Source of the DNA: Enterobacteriaceae bacterium RIT691
GTDB lineage: Bacteria; Pseudomonadota; Gammaproteobacteria; Enterobacterales; Enterobacteriaceae
Length of the DNA stretch: 64,000 nucleotides
Assembly: GCA_009668205.1 (NCBI GenBank)
Contig: WJYM01000001.1
Span: 620,001-684,000 of the forward strand
Direction of reading: 5' to 3'
In this document: positions 39,621-50,414 of the stretch, piece by piece
Layout: each line of letters opens with the position of its first letter
Position numbering within the stretch: the stretch's first letter is position 1
Translations under genes and position numbers: made by a program
Notes under the pieces: model-generated
What the model was told of the DNA's origin: nothing
Seen by the model: the letters and a program-made list of their open reading frames with translations, nothing else
The model's database searches: none

Positions 39621-40439
39621 ATGACTTCACGTGTGATAGCCCTCGATTTAGACGGCACCCTGCTCACTTCGACCAAAACTATTCTTCCGGCGTCGCTTGA
39701 GGCGTTGTCAAAAGCAAAAGAGGCAGGTTATCAAATTCTGATCGTCACCGGCCGACATCATGTTGCCATCCATCCTTTTTATCAGGCACTGGCGCTTGAT
39801 ACACCTGCAATTTGCTGTAACGGGACCTATTTGTATGATTATCAGGCAAAAAAGGTGCTGGAAGCCGATCCGCTTTCGCTGAGCCAGGCCCTGCAAATGA
39901 TTGAGATGCTGAATGCTCATGATGTCCACGGCCTGATGTATGTCGAAAACGCCATGCTGTACGAACGCCTGGCAGGCCACATCACCCGCGGCATTGAGTG
40001 GGCAGCAACGTTGCCGGAAGCGCAGCGCCCGGTGTTCAACCAGGTCGACTCTTTTGCCGCCGCCGCCCGGCAAACCAGCGCCATCTGGAAATTTGCCCTG
40101 ACCGATGAAAACAGCGATCGGCTCAATGCGTTTGCCGAACAGGTCGAAGAAACCCTGGGTCTGGAGTGCGAGCGCTCATGGATTTACCAGATTGACGTGG
40201 CGCGCAAAGGCAACAGCAAGGGCAATCGTCTGGCGCGCTGGGTGGAATCTCAGGGATTGTCGATGAAAGACGTCGTGGCGTTTGGCGACAACTTTAACGA
40301 CATCAGCATGCTGGAAGCGGCAGGTACCGGCGTGGCGATGGGCAATGCCGCCGATGAGGTCAAAGCCCGGGCGAACGTGGTGATCGGCGGAAACGAAGAC
40401 AACAGCATTGCCGATTACATTTATACCCACCTGCTGTGA
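39621..40439 (+). CDS. ybhA: HAD-family phosphatase YbhA (pyridoxal phosphate phosphatase)
   Basis: This Cof-type HAD phosphatase of 272 residues has the nucleophile motif DLDGTLL (near residue 9), VTGRH, and the C-terminal GDNFNDISML. E. coli YbhA acts on pyridoxal 5'-phosphate and other sugar phosphates. I start at MTSRVIALDLDGT. Its stop abuts the convergent modC stop with no gap. Confidence 0.95.
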   Translation: MTSRVIALDLDGTLLTSTKTILPASLEALSKAKEAGYQILIVTGRHHVAIHPFYQALALDTPAICCNGTYLYDYQAKKVLEADPLSLSQALQMIEMLNAHDVHGLMYVENAMLYERLAGHITRGIEWAATLPEAQRPVFNQVDSFAAAARQTSAIWKFALTDENSDRLNAFAEQVEETLGLECERSWIYQIDVARKGNSKGNRLARWVESQGLSMKDVVAFGDNFNDISMLEAAGTGVAMGNAADEVKARANVVIGGNEDNSIADYIYTHLL

Positions 40440-41498
40440 TCAGGCGGTAATCGAGACGCTTTTGATTTGAACATATAACCACTGGCCTGGCTTCACCGCC
40501 AGGTCATCCCGCGCCCACGGGCTGATACGCGCCCACAGCACTCTTCCGCCCACTTCCAACTGTACTTCCACCTGGCCGTTATCGTCGTAGCATTCCAGCA
40601 CTTTGGCACGCAGCACGTTGCGGATACTGGTTTGTACCGGCGGCTGCAACACCAGTGAGACATCTGAGGCCTGAATACGGATGCGCACCGGTGACTGTAC
40701 CGGTCTGTCCAGTTTGTTCACCCAGATATGCTGATCGCCCAGCGCCAGCGCGGTCATCGCATAATGAGGATGATGCTCAAGCACCGTCACTTTCAGGATG
40801 CTGCTTTGCTGATCCTTCGGCAACCACGGGTGCATCACGCTGCTGCCCCAGACCTCTTCCAGGTTGCCAAAGGCTTTTACGGTGCCCGCTTCCAGCACCA
40901 GCACTTTGTCGGCAAGATGCAGAATTTCGTCCAGCGAATGGCTGACGTAAAGCATCGGAATATTGATTTCCCGGGCCAGACGCTGCAGATAAGGCAACAG
41001 CTCACGCTTACGTGGGATATCCAGCGACGCAAGCGGCTCGTCGAGCAGCAGCAATTCTGGTGCGGTCAGCAGCGCGCGGCCAATCGCTACGCGCTGTTTT
41101 TCCCCACCGGAAAGCCCACCCGGCAGACGATCAAGCAGGGCTTCAATCCCCAGCAGCGACACCAGTTTATCAAACTGGCTGGCCATGCTTTTCGCCATGC
41201 CATAGCGCAGGTTGCCACGCACTTTGTAGTGCGGGAACAGTCGGGCATCCTGAAACACGTAGCCCACACGGCGTTTTTCCGGCGAAAGAGATATGTTTTT
41301 CTGCGAATCGTGTAATACCCGATCGTTGAGAACAATGCGCCCCTGCTGAGGTTTGGTCAGCCCGCTGATGGCGTTAATCAACGACGTTTTTCCGGCGCCT
41401 GAGACGCCAAACACTGCGGTAATGCCGCTTGCCGGGAGCGTTTCATTAATGGTCAGACAGTGATTGCCCAGCGTCTGGCTAAAGTTAAGTTCCAGCAT
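40440..41498 (-). CDS. modC: Molybdate ABC transporter ATP-binding protein ModC
   Basis: This ATPase of 352 residues has Walker [10 protein letters not shown] (about 31-39), signature LSGGEKQR, Walker B LLLLDEP and the H-loop SHSLDE. A C-terminal Mop-like domain follows (residues about 290-350, [26 protein letters not shown]) that binds molybdate. It is the last gene of modABC. Two bases separate it from modB. Confidence 0.97.
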   Translation of the reverse strand: MLELNFSQTLGNHCLTINETLPASGITAVFGVSGAGKTSLINAISGLTKPQQGRIVLNDRVLHDSQKNISLSPEKRRVGYVFQDARLFPHYKVRGNLRYGMAKSMASQFDKLVSLLGIEALLDRLPGGLSGGEKQRVAIGRALLTAPELLLLDEPLASLDIPRKRELLPYLQRLAREINIPMLYVSHSLDEILHLADKVLVLEAGTVKAFGNLEEVWGSSVMHPWLPKDQQSSILKVTVLEHHPHYAMTALALGDQHIWVNKLDRPVQSPVRIRIQASDVSLVLQPPVQTSIRNVLRAKVLECYDDNGQVEVQLEVGGRVLWARISPWARDDLAVKPGQWLYVQIKSVSITA

Positions 41499-41500
41499 GA

Positions 41501-42190
41501 TTATTTCCCCATCCGTTCACGGCTCAGGCGTGCCAGCCATTCCGAAACCATCAGTGAAATCAGCGCCAGCACGATGGAAATCAGGCACAGGCGCGCGGCG
41601 GCACCTTCGCCACCCGGCGTCTGAATCAAGGTATACATCGCAGAAGGAATGGTGCGGGTTTCCCCGGGAATGTTGGAAACAAAGGTAATGGTTGCACCAA
41701 ACTCGCCAAGCGAACGGGCAAACGCCAGCACGGTGCCGACAATAATGCCTGGCAGCATGAGAGGCAGTGTGATGGTCATAAAGACGCGCCAGCGTCCGGC
41801 ACCCAGCGTACGCGCCGCCTGCTCAAGCTTAATATCAACCCCTTCCAGCGCCAGGCGAATGGCGCGGACCATCAAGGGAAATGACATTACGGCAGCGGCA
41901 AGCACCGCACCGCGCCAGCTGAAGGCGAAAGTGATGCCAAACCAGTCGTATAGCCAGGCGCCGATAAAACCGCGGCGGCCCATCGCTATCAATAATAAAT
42001 AGCCGACCACCACCGGGGGCAGAACGAGCGGCAGGTGGATAAGGCTGTCGAGCAGCGCTTTGCCAGGAAAGTTGCGGCGTACCAGCAACCAGGCAAAGAA
42101 GATCCCAAAGGGCAAGCTGAACATCACGGCCAGGGAAGAAACTTTCAGGCTCAGCAGTACCGCCTGCCATTCGGGATCGGTCAATATCAT
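41501..42190 (-). CDS. modB: Molybdate ABC transporter permease ModB
   Basis: This inner-membrane permease of 229 residues has about five or six helices and the EAA loop [27 protein letters not shown]. It passes molybdate across the inner membrane with ModA and ModC. It overlaps modA by 4 bases. Confidence 0.96.
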   Translation of the reverse strand: MILTDPEWQAVLLSLKVSSLAVMFSLPFGIFFAWLLVRRNFPGKALLDSLIHLPLVLPPVVVGYLLLIAMGRRGFIGAWLYDWFGITFAFSWRGAVLAAAVMSFPLMVRAIRLALEGVDIKLEQAARTLGAGRWRVFMTITLPLMLPGIIVGTVLAFARSLGEFGATITFVSNIPGETRTIPSAMYTLIQTPGGEGAAARLCLISIVLALISLMVSEWLARLSRERMGK

Positions 42191-42963
42191 TCGTGCGTAG
42201 TAAATCCGTACTGTTTGAAAATGGCGGAAGCCTGCGGTCCTTTCAGGTAGTCATAGAAAGCCGTGACCGTGGCGTTTTTATGTCCGTCGGTAATCGCTAC
42301 CGGGTATTCCACTTTTTTGTGGGAGTCTTCCGGGAAGGTGCCCACGACTTTAACGCCTTTGCTGGCAACGGCATCAGAGCCGTACACAATGCCCAGTGGC
42401 GCTTCGCCACGTTCTACCAGCGCCAGCGCACCGCGTACGTCTTCTGCCGGAGCCAGTTTGGCAGACAGCGTATCCCATGCGCCCAGTTTCTGCAGCGCTT
42501 CTTTCGCGTATATGCCCGCAGGAACGTGATCCGGGTCGCCCACCGCCAGGCGACCGCCTTTCAGCAGGCGGGTCCAGTTGGTTTTCGCATCAATAGCCAC
42601 ATCGCCCTGCTCGCTGGCTTTTGGTGCCACGACCACAAGGCTGTTGCCCAGCAGCGTTTCACGCGTGGCGGTATCAATGGCTTTTTTCTCGACCGCGTAA
42701 TCCATCCATTTCTGGTCAGCAGAGATAAACAGGTCCGCAGGCGCACCCGCTTCAATCTGCCGGGCCAGCGTAGAGGAAGACGCGAAAGAGGACACCACGT
42801 CCACGTTTTTCTCTTTCTTGTACTCTTTGGCAATGTCCTGCATCGCATTGGTCAGCGAGGCGGCGGCAAAGACCGTAATCTTCCCTTCATCCGCAAAAGC
42901 ATGACCGGCAACAGAAAGCGATAAAGCTGTACCTGCGACGAGGCGTAACCACGAACGTTCCAT
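42187..42963 (-). CDS. modA: Molybdate-binding periplasmic protein ModA
   Basis: This solute-binding protein of 258 residues has a signal peptide (about 1-24, cut near AFADEGK). It binds molybdate and tungstate. FAAASLTNAMQDIA, SSFASSSTLARQIEAGAPADLFISAD and GIVYGSDA are conserved ligand-site regions. It is first in modABC, with a ModE operator upstream. Confidence 0.96.
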   Translation of the reverse strand: MERSWLRLVAGTALSLSVAGHAFADEGKITVFAAASLTNAMQDIAKEYKKEKNVDVVSSFASSSTLARQIEAGAPADLFISADQKWMDYAVEKKAIDTATRETLLGNSLVVVAPKASEQGDVAIDAKTNWTRLLKGGRLAVGDPDHVPAGIYAKEALQKLGAWDTLSAKLAPAEDVRGALALVERGEAPLGIVYGSDAVASKGVKVVGTFPEDSHKKVEYPVAITDGHKNATVTAFYDYLKGPQASAIFKQYGFTTHE

Positions 42964-42981
42964 CTGTGACTCCTGTGAGTG

Positions 42982-43008
42982 TCGTTATGTACGAAATAAT
43001 ATAACGAT
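42982..43008. promoter_or_regulatory. ModE operator of modABC
   Basis: TCGTTATGTA and ATATAACGA half-sites form an imperfect palindrome about 20 bases upstream of modA, matching the E. coli ModE box. ModE-molybdate would repress the operon. Confidence 0.85.
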
Positions 43009-43107
43009 AACTATAGGGTTTTCCCAGCGCTAATTGGTACGTCTCAAGAGGTACTATCGGCAGAAAGAAGAATAACTTAAACAGGCAAAACGAGGCGGAA
43101 TGAGGAC

Positions 43108-43134
43108 AAAAAAACGCCCGGCATTCCCGGGCGT
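43108..43134 (-). terminator. Rho-independent terminator of acrZ
   Basis: ACGCCCGG and CCGGGCGT form an 8-bp stem; on the minus strand a run of T follows. It lies 7 bases after the acrZ stop. Confidence 0.88.
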
Positions 43135-43141
43135 CTCGAAA

Positions 43142-43294
43142 TCAATGATTGTGCTGCTGGCCTTTCTCTTTGTGGCCGACGTTCGACAGAACGTTAAATA
43201 CTTCACCCAGACCGTAAATCAGCCCCAGGATGATCGCCATCACCACGGGAACCATGATTAAGGCAAATACCAGACTTTTCAACAACTCTAACAT
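43142..43294 (-). CDS. acrZ: AcrAB-TolC efflux pump accessory protein AcrZ
   Basis: This is a 50-residue single-helix membrane protein: [20 protein letters not shown], then [14 protein letters not shown] and a polar, His-rich tail. It matches E. coli AcrZ (YbhT) nearly exactly over the helix and binds AcrB to widen its substrate range. The open frame extends 10 codons further upstream, but the family start MLELL is used. It lies between modA and modE. Confidence 0.95.
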   Translation of the reverse strand: MLELLKSLVFALIMVPVVMAIILGLIYGLGEVFNVLSNVGHKEKGQQHNH

Positions 43295-43421
43295 GGTCAG
43301 CTCCTGACATTGTGATTCCTTCATTGTAACCGGATACTCAGGAAATTCACTCCCCTTTTGTGCGGTGCCCTGTGCAATAATATCCCTATACGCACTCCCT
43401 TATTCTGAGCAGGACATTGAT

Positions 43422-44210
43422 ATGCAGGCCGAAATTCTTCTTACTCTTAAGCTTCAACAGCGTCTGTTTGCCGATCCGCGCCGCATCTCCTTGCTCAAGC
43501 AAATCGCGGTGACCGGTTCTATCAGCCAGGGGGCGAAGAATGCGGGTATCAGCTACAAAAGCGCGTGGGATGCCATTAATGAAATGAACCAACTGAGCGA
43601 GCAACCGTTGGTTGATCGCGCGACTGGCGGCAAAGGTGGCGGTGGCGCGGTGTTGACCCGTTACGGTCAGCGCCTGATTCAGCTCTATGATTTACTGGCA
43701 CAGATTCAGCAAAAAGCGTTCGATGTCCTCAGCGACGACGACAATCTGCCGCTCAACAGCCTGCTGGCGGCTATCTCACGTTTTTCCCTGCAAACCAGCG
43801 CCCGCAACCAATGGTTTGGCACCATTACCCGTCGCGACCACCAGCAGGTGCAGGAGCATGTTGATGTGCTGCTGGCCGATGGTGAAACGCGGTTGAAAGT
43901 TGCCATTACCGCACAAAGCGGCGAGCGTCTTGGCCTGGATGAAGGTAAAGAAGTGCTGGTCCTGCTGAAAGCGCCGTGGGTGGGGATCACCCGCGATACT
44001 GCCGTTGCCGCCGCCGCAGACAATCAGCTGTCGGGCATCATCAGCCATATAGAACGGGGTAAAGCCCAGTGCGAAGTCCTGATGACGCTGCCTGACGGCC
44101 AGGTACTTTGCGCCACCTTGCCGGTTGAGGAAACCGCAGCGTTGCAGGAGGGCGAACCGGCCATTGCCTGGTTTAATGCCGATCGGGCGATTATCGCCAC
44201 TCTCTGCTGA
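43422..44210 (+). CDS. modE: Molybdate-responsive transcriptional regulator ModE
   Basis: This regulator of 262 residues has an N-terminal LysR-like winged helix (SISQGAKNAGISYKSAWDAINEMNQ, about 33-57) and two C-terminal Mop domains (SARNQWFGTI onward) that bind molybdate. It represses modABC and activates moa and molybdoenzyme genes. I start at MQAEILLTLKLQQRLF as in E. coli. Confidence 0.96.
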   Translation: MQAEILLTLKLQQRLFADPRRISLLKQIAVTGSISQGAKNAGISYKSAWDAINEMNQLSEQPLVDRATGGKGGGGAVLTRYGQRLIQLYDLLAQIQQKAFDVLSDDDNLPLNSLLAAISRFSLQTSARNQWFGTITRRDHQQVQEHVDVLLADGETRLKVAITAQSGERLGLDEGKEVLVLLKAPWVGITRDTAVAAAADNQLSGIISHIERGKAQCEVLMTLPDGQVLCATLPVEETAALQEGEPAIAWFNADRAIIATLC

Positions 44211-44276
44211 TGGCTTGACTTTCCGCGACAGAAGACGTATCCCTGAGTAAAATCGCTGCAAAAAATGGGATACACC

Positions 44277-45746
44277 ATGTCATCATTGCAAATTTCGCAA
44301 GGCACGTTTCGTCTTGGCGATACAAAAACGCTTTCCATTAACGCGCTGACGCTGCATGCCGGAGAAGCCTGGGCGTTCGTGGGCAGCAACGGTAGCGGTA
44401 AATCTGCCCTCGCTCGCGCGCTGTCAGGTGAGCTGACGTTGCTCAGCGGTACCCGAGAAAGCCACTTCACCCGCACCACCCGTCTCTCGTTTGAACAGTT
44501 GCAAAAGCTGGTCAGCGATGAATGGCAGCGCAACAACACCGACATGCTGAGCCCGGACGAAGACGATACCGGACGCACCGCGGCAGAAATCATTCAGGAA
44601 GAGGTTAAGGACGCCGCTCGCTGTCGCGAATTGTCCAGCCGCTTTGGTATCAGCCATCTGCTCGAACGTCGCTTTAAGTATCTTTCAACCGGGGAAACCC
44701 GCAAAACCCTGCTGTGTCAGGCGCTGATGAACGCACCAGAGCTGCTGATCCTTGATGAACCCTTCGACGGGCTGGACGTGGCATCACGCCAGACGCTGGC
44801 AGACCTGCTGGGCACGCTGCACCAGGAAGGACTCACGCTGGTGTTGGTGCTTAATCGTTTTGACGAAATCCCGGAATTTGTGCAGTTCGCGGGCGTGCTG
44901 GCTGACTGTACGCTGCTGGAAACTGGCCCGAAACAGGCATTGCTCAAGCAGGCCTTGATCGCCCAGTTGGCCCATAGCGAAAAGCTCTCCGGTATCAGCC
45001 TGCCAGAAGCAGATACCGCTCCGGCACGGCTCTCACTTCCGGAGGAGCAGCCACGTATTGTGCTGAACAACGGTGTGGTGTCTTACAACGACAAGTCCAT
45101 TATCAACGGCATGAACTGGACCGTGAACCCTGGCGAGCACTGGCAGATAGTGGGCCCAAACGGTGCCGGCAAGTCCACGCTGTTGAGCCTCGTTACCGGC
45201 GATCACCCTCAGGGTTACAGCAACGATCTGACGCTGTTTGGCCGTCGTCGCGGCAGCGGGGAAACCATCTGGGATATCAAAAAGCATATCGGGTATGTCA
45301 GCAGCAGCCTGCATCTGGACTATCGCGTCAGCACCAACGTGCGCAACGTGATCCTCTCCGGCTTTTTTGATTCGATTGGAATTTATCAGGCCGTTTCAGA
45401 TAAACAGCACAAGCTGGCCCAGGGCTGGCTGGATATTCTCGGAATGGACAGCCGCACCGCCGACGCGCCATTCCACAGCCTCTCGTGGGGGCAACAGCGG
45501 CTGGCACTGATTGTGCGGGCGCTGGTAAAACACCCAACACTGCTTATCCTTGATGAACCGCTTCAGGGCCTTGACCCACTCAATCGCCAGCTGGTACGTC
45601 GCTTTGTTGATGTGCTGATTAGCGAGGGCAACACCCAGCTGCTGTTCGTGTCACATCACGCCGAAGATGCGCCGGAGTGCATTACACATCGCCTCGAATT
45701 TGTGGCGCAGGATGACGGCTACACGTACGCCATCGGGCCTCGCTAA
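44277..45746 (+). CDS. modF: ABC ATPase ModF (two ATPase domains)
   Basis: This 489-residue protein has two fused ABC ATPase domains. The first has Walker A GSNGSGKSA (about 34-42) and a signature LSTGETRK. The second has Walker [10 protein letters not shown] (about 290) with signature LSWGQQRL. It follows modE, but its role in molybdate handling is not established; it resembles the photorepair protein PhrA. Start MSSLQISQGTFRLGDTK. Confidence 0.94.
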   Translation: MSSLQISQGTFRLGDTKTLSINALTLHAGEAWAFVGSNGSGKSALARALSGELTLLSGTRESHFTRTTRLSFEQLQKLVSDEWQRNNTDMLSPDEDDTGRTAAEIIQEEVKDAARCRELSSRFGISHLLERRFKYLSTGETRKTLLCQALMNAPELLILDEPFDGLDVASRQTLADLLGTLHQEGLTLVLVLNRFDEIPEFVQFAGVLADCTLLETGPKQALLKQALIAQLAHSEKLSGISLPEADTAPARLSLPEEQPRIVLNNGVVSYNDKSIINGMNWTVNPGEHWQIVGPNGAGKSTLLSLVTGDHPQGYSNDLTLFGRRRGSGETIWDIKKHIGYVSSSLHLDYRVSTNVRNVILSGFFDSIGIYQAVSDKQHKLAQGWLDILGMDSRTADAPFHSLSWGQQRLALIVRALVKHPTLLILDEPLQGLDPLNRQLVRRFVDVLISEGNTQLLFVSHHAEDAPECITHRLEFVAQDDGYTYAIGPR

Positions 45747-45754
45747 CCCTCGTT

Positions 45755-45777
45755 GCGGGAGTGCGGCTCCCGCTTTT
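45755..45777 (+). terminator. Rho-independent terminator of modEF
   Basis: GCGGGAG and CTCCCGC form a 7-bp stem with a 5-base loop and TTTT after it, 9 bases past the modF stop. Confidence 0.82.
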
Positions 45778-45856
45778 CAGAAAAAGAGCACTCTCCCCTC
45801 TCTCAAGCTTTGCTTTATAATCCAGGTCGACCTCGGATAATGCGGAAAATTCGCGA

Positions 45857-45985
45857 GTGTAAACGATTCCACCAATCCAGCCAGTGTCACACTTTTCTTA
45901 TCTCTGTTATGCTACTGTTATGACATACCATAAGCCTAATGGAGCGAAATATGAGAGTACTGGTTACGGGTGGTAGCGGTTACAT
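45857..45985 (+). promoter_or_regulatory. gal regulatory region: operators OE and OI, CRP site, P1/P2
   Basis: OE, GTGTAAACGATTCCAC, lies at 45857-45872. OI, GTGGTAGCGGTTACAT, lies at 45970-45985 inside galE. Both match the E. coli GalR/GalS operators. Their centres are 113 bases apart, the spacing that allows looping with HU. A CRP half-site (TCACA, 45887-45891) lies between them. P2 -10 TATGCT and a P1 -10 TACTGT sit before the start. Confidence 0.9.
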
Positions 45986-46967
45986 TGGCAGCCACACCTG
46001 CGTACAATTACTGAAACAGGGTCATGAGGTCATCATTCTGGATAACCTCTGCAACAGTAAGCGCAGCGTGCTGCCAGTGATTGAACGCCTGGGCGGTAAA
46101 CAGCCCGTCTTCGTTGAAGGCGATATTCGCAACGAAGCGCTGATGACCGAAGTGCTGCACGATCACGCCATTGATACCGTGATCCACTTCGCCGGGCTGA
46201 AAGCCGTGGGCGAATCCGTGGCGAAACCCCTCGAGTACTACGACAACAACGTGAACGGCACATTGCGCCTGATTGCCGCTATGCGCGCCGCCAACGTCAA
46301 GAATTTCATTTTCAGCTCTTCGGCCACCGTCTATGGCGATCAGCCAAAAATCCCTTACGTTGAAAGCTTCCCGACCGGTACGCCACAAAGCCCTTATGGC
46401 AAGAGCAAGCTGATGGTTGAGCAGATCCTGGCGGACCTGCAAAAAGCGCAGCCTGAGTGGAGCATCGCTCTCTTACGCTATTTCAACCCGGTTGGCGCGC
46501 ATCCGTCAGGCGACATGGGTGAAGATCCGCAGGGCATTCCAAACAACCTGATGCCGTACATCGCCCAGGTTGCCGTGGGCCGTCGTGATTCACTCGCTAT
46601 TTTTGGCAACGATTATCCGACCGAAGACGGTACCGGCGTGCGTGATTACATCCACGTCATGGATCTGGCCGATGGCCACGTCGCGGCGATGGAAAAACTG
46701 GCCGATAAAGCCGGTGTGCACATCTATAACCTTGGCGCAGGCGTAGGCAGCAGCGTGCTCGACGTGGTCAATGCCTTCAGCAAAGCCTGCGGCAAATCCG
46801 TAAATTATCATTTCGCGCCGCGTCGCGATGGCGATCTCCCGGCCTACTGGGCCGATGCGGGCAAAGCCGATCGCGAACTGGACTGGCGTGTGACCCGTAA
46901 CCTTGATGAAATGGCGCAGGACACCTGGCACTGGCAGTCCCGTCATCCGCAAGGCTATTCCGACTAA
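45951..46967 (+). CDS. galE: UDP-glucose 4-epimerase GalE
   Basis: This NAD-dependent epimerase of 338 residues interconverts UDP-glucose and UDP-galactose. It has the Rossmann motif GGSGYIGSH (about 7-15), Ser124-type FSSSATVYG and the YxxxK active site YGKSK. It is first in galETKM, with an internal operator in its first codons. Start MRVLVTGGSGYIG, preceded by TGGAGC. Confidence 0.97.
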   Translation: MRVLVTGGSGYIGSHTCVQLLKQGHEVIILDNLCNSKRSVLPVIERLGGKQPVFVEGDIRNEALMTEVLHDHAIDTVIHFAGLKAVGESVAKPLEYYDNNVNGTLRLIAAMRAANVKNFIFSSSATVYGDQPKIPYVESFPTGTPQSPYGKSKLMVEQILADLQKAQPEWSIALLRYFNPVGAHPSGDMGEDPQGIPNNLMPYIAQVAVGRRDSLAIFGNDYPTEDGTGVRDYIHVMDLADGHVAAMEKLADKAGVHIYNLGAGVGSSVLDVVNAFSKACGKSVNYHFAPRRDGDLPAYWADAGKADRELDWRVTRNLDEMAQDTWHWQSRHPQGYSD

Positions 46968-46976
46968 GGAACTGTC

Positions 46977-48023
46977 ATGACGCAATTTAACCCCGTCGAT
47001 CACCCACACCGCCGCTTTAACCCTTTGAGCGGCCAGTGGATCCTGGTTTCACCCCATCGCGCCAAGCGCCCCTGGCAGGGGGCGCAGGAAACGCCGGCCA
47101 AACAAACGTTGCCCCAGCACGATCCCGATTGTTTTCTTTGCCCGGGCAATACGCGCGTCACCGGCGATCAAAACCCGCAATATACCGGGACTTATGTCTT
47201 TACCAACGACTTTGCCGCGCTGATGACCGATACCCCGGATACGCCGCAAAGCAGCGATCCCCTGATGCGGCTTGAAAGCGCCCGCGGGACCAGTCGGGTC
47301 ATCTGCTTTTCACCGGATCACAGTAAAACGCTGCCGGAGTTGAGCGTAGAAGCGCTGGAAGGCGTGGTGAAAACCTGGCAGGAACAGACGGCGGAGTTAG
47401 GTCAGCGTTATCCGTGGGTCCAGGTATTTGAAAACAAAGGGGCAGCGATGGGCTGCTCTAACCCGCACCCGCACGGACAGGTCTGGGCAAACAGCTTTTT
47501 ACCCAACGAAGCTGAACGCGAAGACCGTCTGCAGAAAGACTATTTTGCCGGGCAGCACTCGCCAATGCTGCTCGACTATGTGCAGCGTGAGCTGGCCGAC
47601 GGCAGCCGCACCGTGGTTGAAACGGAGCACTGGCTGGCGGTGGTGCCTTATTGGGCGGCGTGGCCTTTTGAAACCTTGCTACTGCCAAAAACCCACGTGC
47701 TGCGCATGACCGATTTGACCGACGACCAGCGTAGCGATCTTGCGCTGGCGCTGAAAAAACTGACCAGCCGTTACGACAATCTGTTCCAATGCTCCTTCCC
47801 CTACTCCATGGGCTGGCACGGTGCGCCGTTCAATGGCGAAGAAAATTCACACTGGCAGCTGCATGCCCATTTCTATCCCCCATTACTGCGTTCCGCCACG
47901 GTACGTAAATTTATGGTGGGCTACGAAATGCTGGCAGAAACCCAGCGAGACCTTACGGCAGAACAAGCCGCCGAGCGTCTGCGTGCCGTCAGTGATGTTC
48001 ACTATCGCGAATCAGGAGTCTAA
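46977..48023 (+). CDS. galT: Galactose-1-phosphate uridylyltransferase GalT
   Basis: This Leloir pathway enzyme of 348 residues swaps UMP between UDP-glucose and galactose-1-phosphate. It shows the nucleophile motif [12 protein letters not shown] (about 160-171), zinc cysteines in CFLCPGN (about 52-58), and HAHFYPP near residue 298. It follows galE by 9 bases. Confidence 0.97.
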   Translation: MTQFNPVDHPHRRFNPLSGQWILVSPHRAKRPWQGAQETPAKQTLPQHDPDCFLCPGNTRVTGDQNPQYTGTYVFTNDFAALMTDTPDTPQSSDPLMRLESARGTSRVICFSPDHSKTLPELSVEALEGVVKTWQEQTAELGQRYPWVQVFENKGAAMGCSNPHPHGQVWANSFLPNEAEREDRLQKDYFAGQHSPMLLDYVQRELADGSRTVVETEHWLAVVPYWAAWPFETLLLPKTHVLRMTDLTDDQRSDLALALKKLTSRYDNLFQCSFPYSMGWHGAPFNGEENSHWQLHAHFYPPLLRSATVRKFMVGYEMLAETQRDLTAEQAAERLRAVSDVHYRESGV

Positions 48024-48028
48024 AAATA

Positions 48029-49177
48029 ATGAGTCTGAAAGAGAAAACCCTGTCCCTGTTTGCTGAGAATTTTGGCTACCCTGCCACCCACGTTATTCAG
48101 GCGCCGGGCCGTGTGAACCTGATTGGCGAGCACACCGATTACAACGACGGTTTTGTCCTGCCGTGCGCCATTGATTACCAGACGGTCATCAGCTGCTCAC
48201 CGCGCAAAGATCGTATCGTTCGCGTTATTGCAGCCGATTACGACAACCAGACGGATGAATTTTCCCTCGACGCGCCGATTGTCAGCCACGATACCCAGCA
48301 GTGGTCCAACTATGTGCGCGGAGTGGTGAAACATCTGCAAAAGCGCAACCGTAATTTCGCCGGTGTCGATATGGTGATCAGCGGTGATGTGCCGCAGGGC
48401 GCGGGTCTGAGCTCTTCCGCGTCTCTGGAAGTGGCGGTCGGTACCGTGTTCCAGCAGCTTTACCATCTGCCACTGGACGGCGCGCAAATCGCCCTCAATG
48501 GCCAGGAAGCAGAGAACCAGTTTGTGGGCTGTAACTGCGGCATCATGGATCAGCTGATTTCGGCACTGGGCAAAAAAGATCATGCCCTGCTGATCGACTG
48601 TCGTTCACTCGGCACCAAAGCCGTCTCCATGCCGAAAGGCGCAGCGGTTATCATCATCAACAGCAACTTCAAACGCACGCTGGTCGGCAGCGAGTACAAC
48701 ACCCGCCGCGAGCAGTGCGAAACCGGTGCGCGTTTCTTCCAGCAGCCCGCTCTGCGTGATGTTTCTCTGGAAAAATTCAACGCCGTCGCCCATGAACTCG
48801 ACCCGATTGTGGCCAAACGCGTTCGCCACGTGCTGACGGAAAACGCCCGCACCGTTGAAGCCGCTTCTGCTCTCGCGAAAGGTGACCTGAAACGTATGGG
48901 TGAGCTGATGGCGGAATCTCATGCCTCCATGCGTGACGACTTCGAAATCACCGTGCCGCAGATTGATACCCTGGTCGACATTGTGAAAGCCACCATTGGC
49001 GACAAAGGCGGCGTCCGGATGACCGGCGGCGGTTTCGGTGGCTGCATTGTGGCGCTGGTGCCGGAAGAGCTGGTGCCTGCGGTGAAAGACGCGGTTGCCT
49101 CGCAATACGAAGCAAAAACGGGCATTAAAGAAACCTTCTATGTGTGCAAAGCCTCACAAGGAGCTGGCCAGTGCTGA
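48029..49177 (+). CDS. galK: Galactokinase GalK
   Basis: This GHMP kinase of 382 residues phosphorylates galactose. It has the galactokinase signature [15 protein letters not shown] (about 28-42), the ATP loop [14 protein letters not shown] (about 117-130) and the C-terminal [13 protein letters not shown]. It overlaps galM by 7 bases. Confidence 0.97.
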   Translation: MSLKEKTLSLFAENFGYPATHVIQAPGRVNLIGEHTDYNDGFVLPCAIDYQTVISCSPRKDRIVRVIAADYDNQTDEFSLDAPIVSHDTQQWSNYVRGVVKHLQKRNRNFAGVDMVISGDVPQGAGLSSSASLEVAVGTVFQQLYHLPLDGAQIALNGQEAENQFVGCNCGIMDQLISALGKKDHALLIDCRSLGTKAVSMPKGAAVIIINSNFKRTLVGSEYNTRREQCETGARFFQQPALRDVSLEKFNAVAHELDPIVAKRVRHVLTENARTVEAASALAKGDLKRMGELMAESHASMRDDFEITVPQIDTLVDIVKATIGDKGGVRMTGGGFGGCIVALVPEELVPAVKDAVASQYEAKTGIKETFYVCKASQGAGQC

Positions 49178-50211
49178 TTGAAGCTCCTACGTTAGCACCG
49201 GACGGCCTGCCGTTCCGCTTGCTGACTCTGCGTAACAACGCAGGCATGGTCGTGACCCTGATGGACTGGGGCGCAACATTGTTATCCGCCCGTATCCCAC
49301 TGGCAGACGGCTCGGTACGTGAAGCCTTGCTTGGTTGCGCCAGCCCGGAACAGTATACCGGCCAGGCCGCCTTTCTTGGCGCATCCGTAGGTCGTTACGC
49401 CAACCGTATTGCCGACAGCCGCTTTACCCTTGCAGGTGAAACCTGGCAGCTCGCCCCAAGCCAGGGCGTCAATCAACTGCACGGCGGCCCGCAAGGGTTT
49501 GATAAGCGTCGCTGGCAGGTGGTCAATCAGAACGATACATCGGTGCTGTTTGCGCTGGAATCGGCCGATGGCGATCAGGGTTTTCCGGGTAATCTGAGCG
49601 CAACGGCACATTACCAGTTGACGGACGATAACCGCATTGCCATTGAATACCGCGCCAGGGTTGATAAAGCCTGCCCGGTGAACCTCACTAACCACGTCTA
49701 TTTCAATCTTGATGGCGGTCGGAGCGACGTGCGTGAACACAAGCTGCACATTGCCGCAGAATGCTATCTTCCGGTAGACGAGATGGGGATACCGCGTGCA
49801 GGTCTGAAAGACGTTGCCAATACCAGTTTTGATTTCCGGGCAGCGAAAGCCATCGCTCGTGATTTCCTCAGCGATGACGATCAGCGCAAAATGAAAGGCT
49901 ACGATCACGCGTTTCTGCTTTCTGAGACCGGCAGCCTTGAACACCCTGTCGCATGCCTTTGGTCAGCCGATGACAAACTCCAGCTGAAGGTCTATACCAC
50001 GGCCCCTGCCCTGCAGTTTTACTCCGGCAATTATCTGGGGGGGACGCCTTCCCGAGAAACCGAGCCTTACGCCGACTGGCAAGGTCTGGCGCTGGAAAGC
50101 GAATTCCTGCCAGACAGCCCCAATCACCCGGAATGGCCGCAGCCAGACTGCACGCTGCTGCCTGGTGAAGAGTATGTCAGCGTCACGCACTACCAGTTCA
50201 CCTCGTTGTAA
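49171..50211 (+). CDS. galM: Galactose mutarotase (aldose 1-epimerase) GalM
   Basis: This 346-residue enzyme interconverts alpha and beta galactose. It has the active-site motifs [12 protein letters not shown] and NHVYFNLDG (catalytic His) and [16 protein letters not shown] (catalytic Glu). I use the GTG start with AAGGAG 7 bases upstream, inside the end of galK, as in E. coli. It is the last gene of the gal operon. Confidence 0.95.
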   Translation: MLIEAPTLAPDGLPFRLLTLRNNAGMVVTLMDWGATLLSARIPLADGSVREALLGCASPEQYTGQAAFLGASVGRYANRIADSRFTLAGETWQLAPSQGVNQLHGGPQGFDKRRWQVVNQNDTSVLFALESADGDQGFPGNLSATAHYQLTDDNRIAIEYRARVDKACPVNLTNHVYFNLDGGRSDVREHKLHIAAECYLPVDEMGIPRAGLKDVANTSFDFRAAKAIARDFLSDDDQRKMKGYDHAFLLSETGSLEHPVACLWSADDKLQLKVYTTAPALQFYSGNYLGGTPSRETEPYADWQGLALESEFLPDSPNHPEWPQPDCTLLPGEEYVSVTHYQFTSL

Positions 50212-50217
50212 TATCCT

Positions 50218-50242
50218 GCCCTCTTTACGAGGGCTTTTTTTT
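50218..50242 (+). terminator. Rho-independent terminator of galETKM
   Basis: GCCCTC-TTTAC-GAGGGC followed by eight T, starting 6 bases after the galM stop. Confidence 0.92.
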
Positions 50243-50369
50243 CGACAACCTGCCGCATATTTCACCATCTACCGCATAAAAATAACGCCTGCGTCACATG
50301 TTACTTACACTGGCCTTCTATTTTCGCTATGGTTATCGATAAGGATTGCCGCTAAGGCTACGACGGCAA

Positions 50370-50388
50370 TATAATGAGAATCGTTATC
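50370..50388 (+). promoter_or_regulatory. Fur box of gpmA
   Basis: TATAATGAGAATCGTTATC matches the 19-bp Fur consensus GATAATGATAATCATTATC at 16 positions. It lies 26 bases before gpmA. E. coli gpmA is Fur-regulated. Confidence 0.78.
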
Positions 50389-50414
50389 ATTCAATCCAGT
50401 TCAGGAGTCACTGT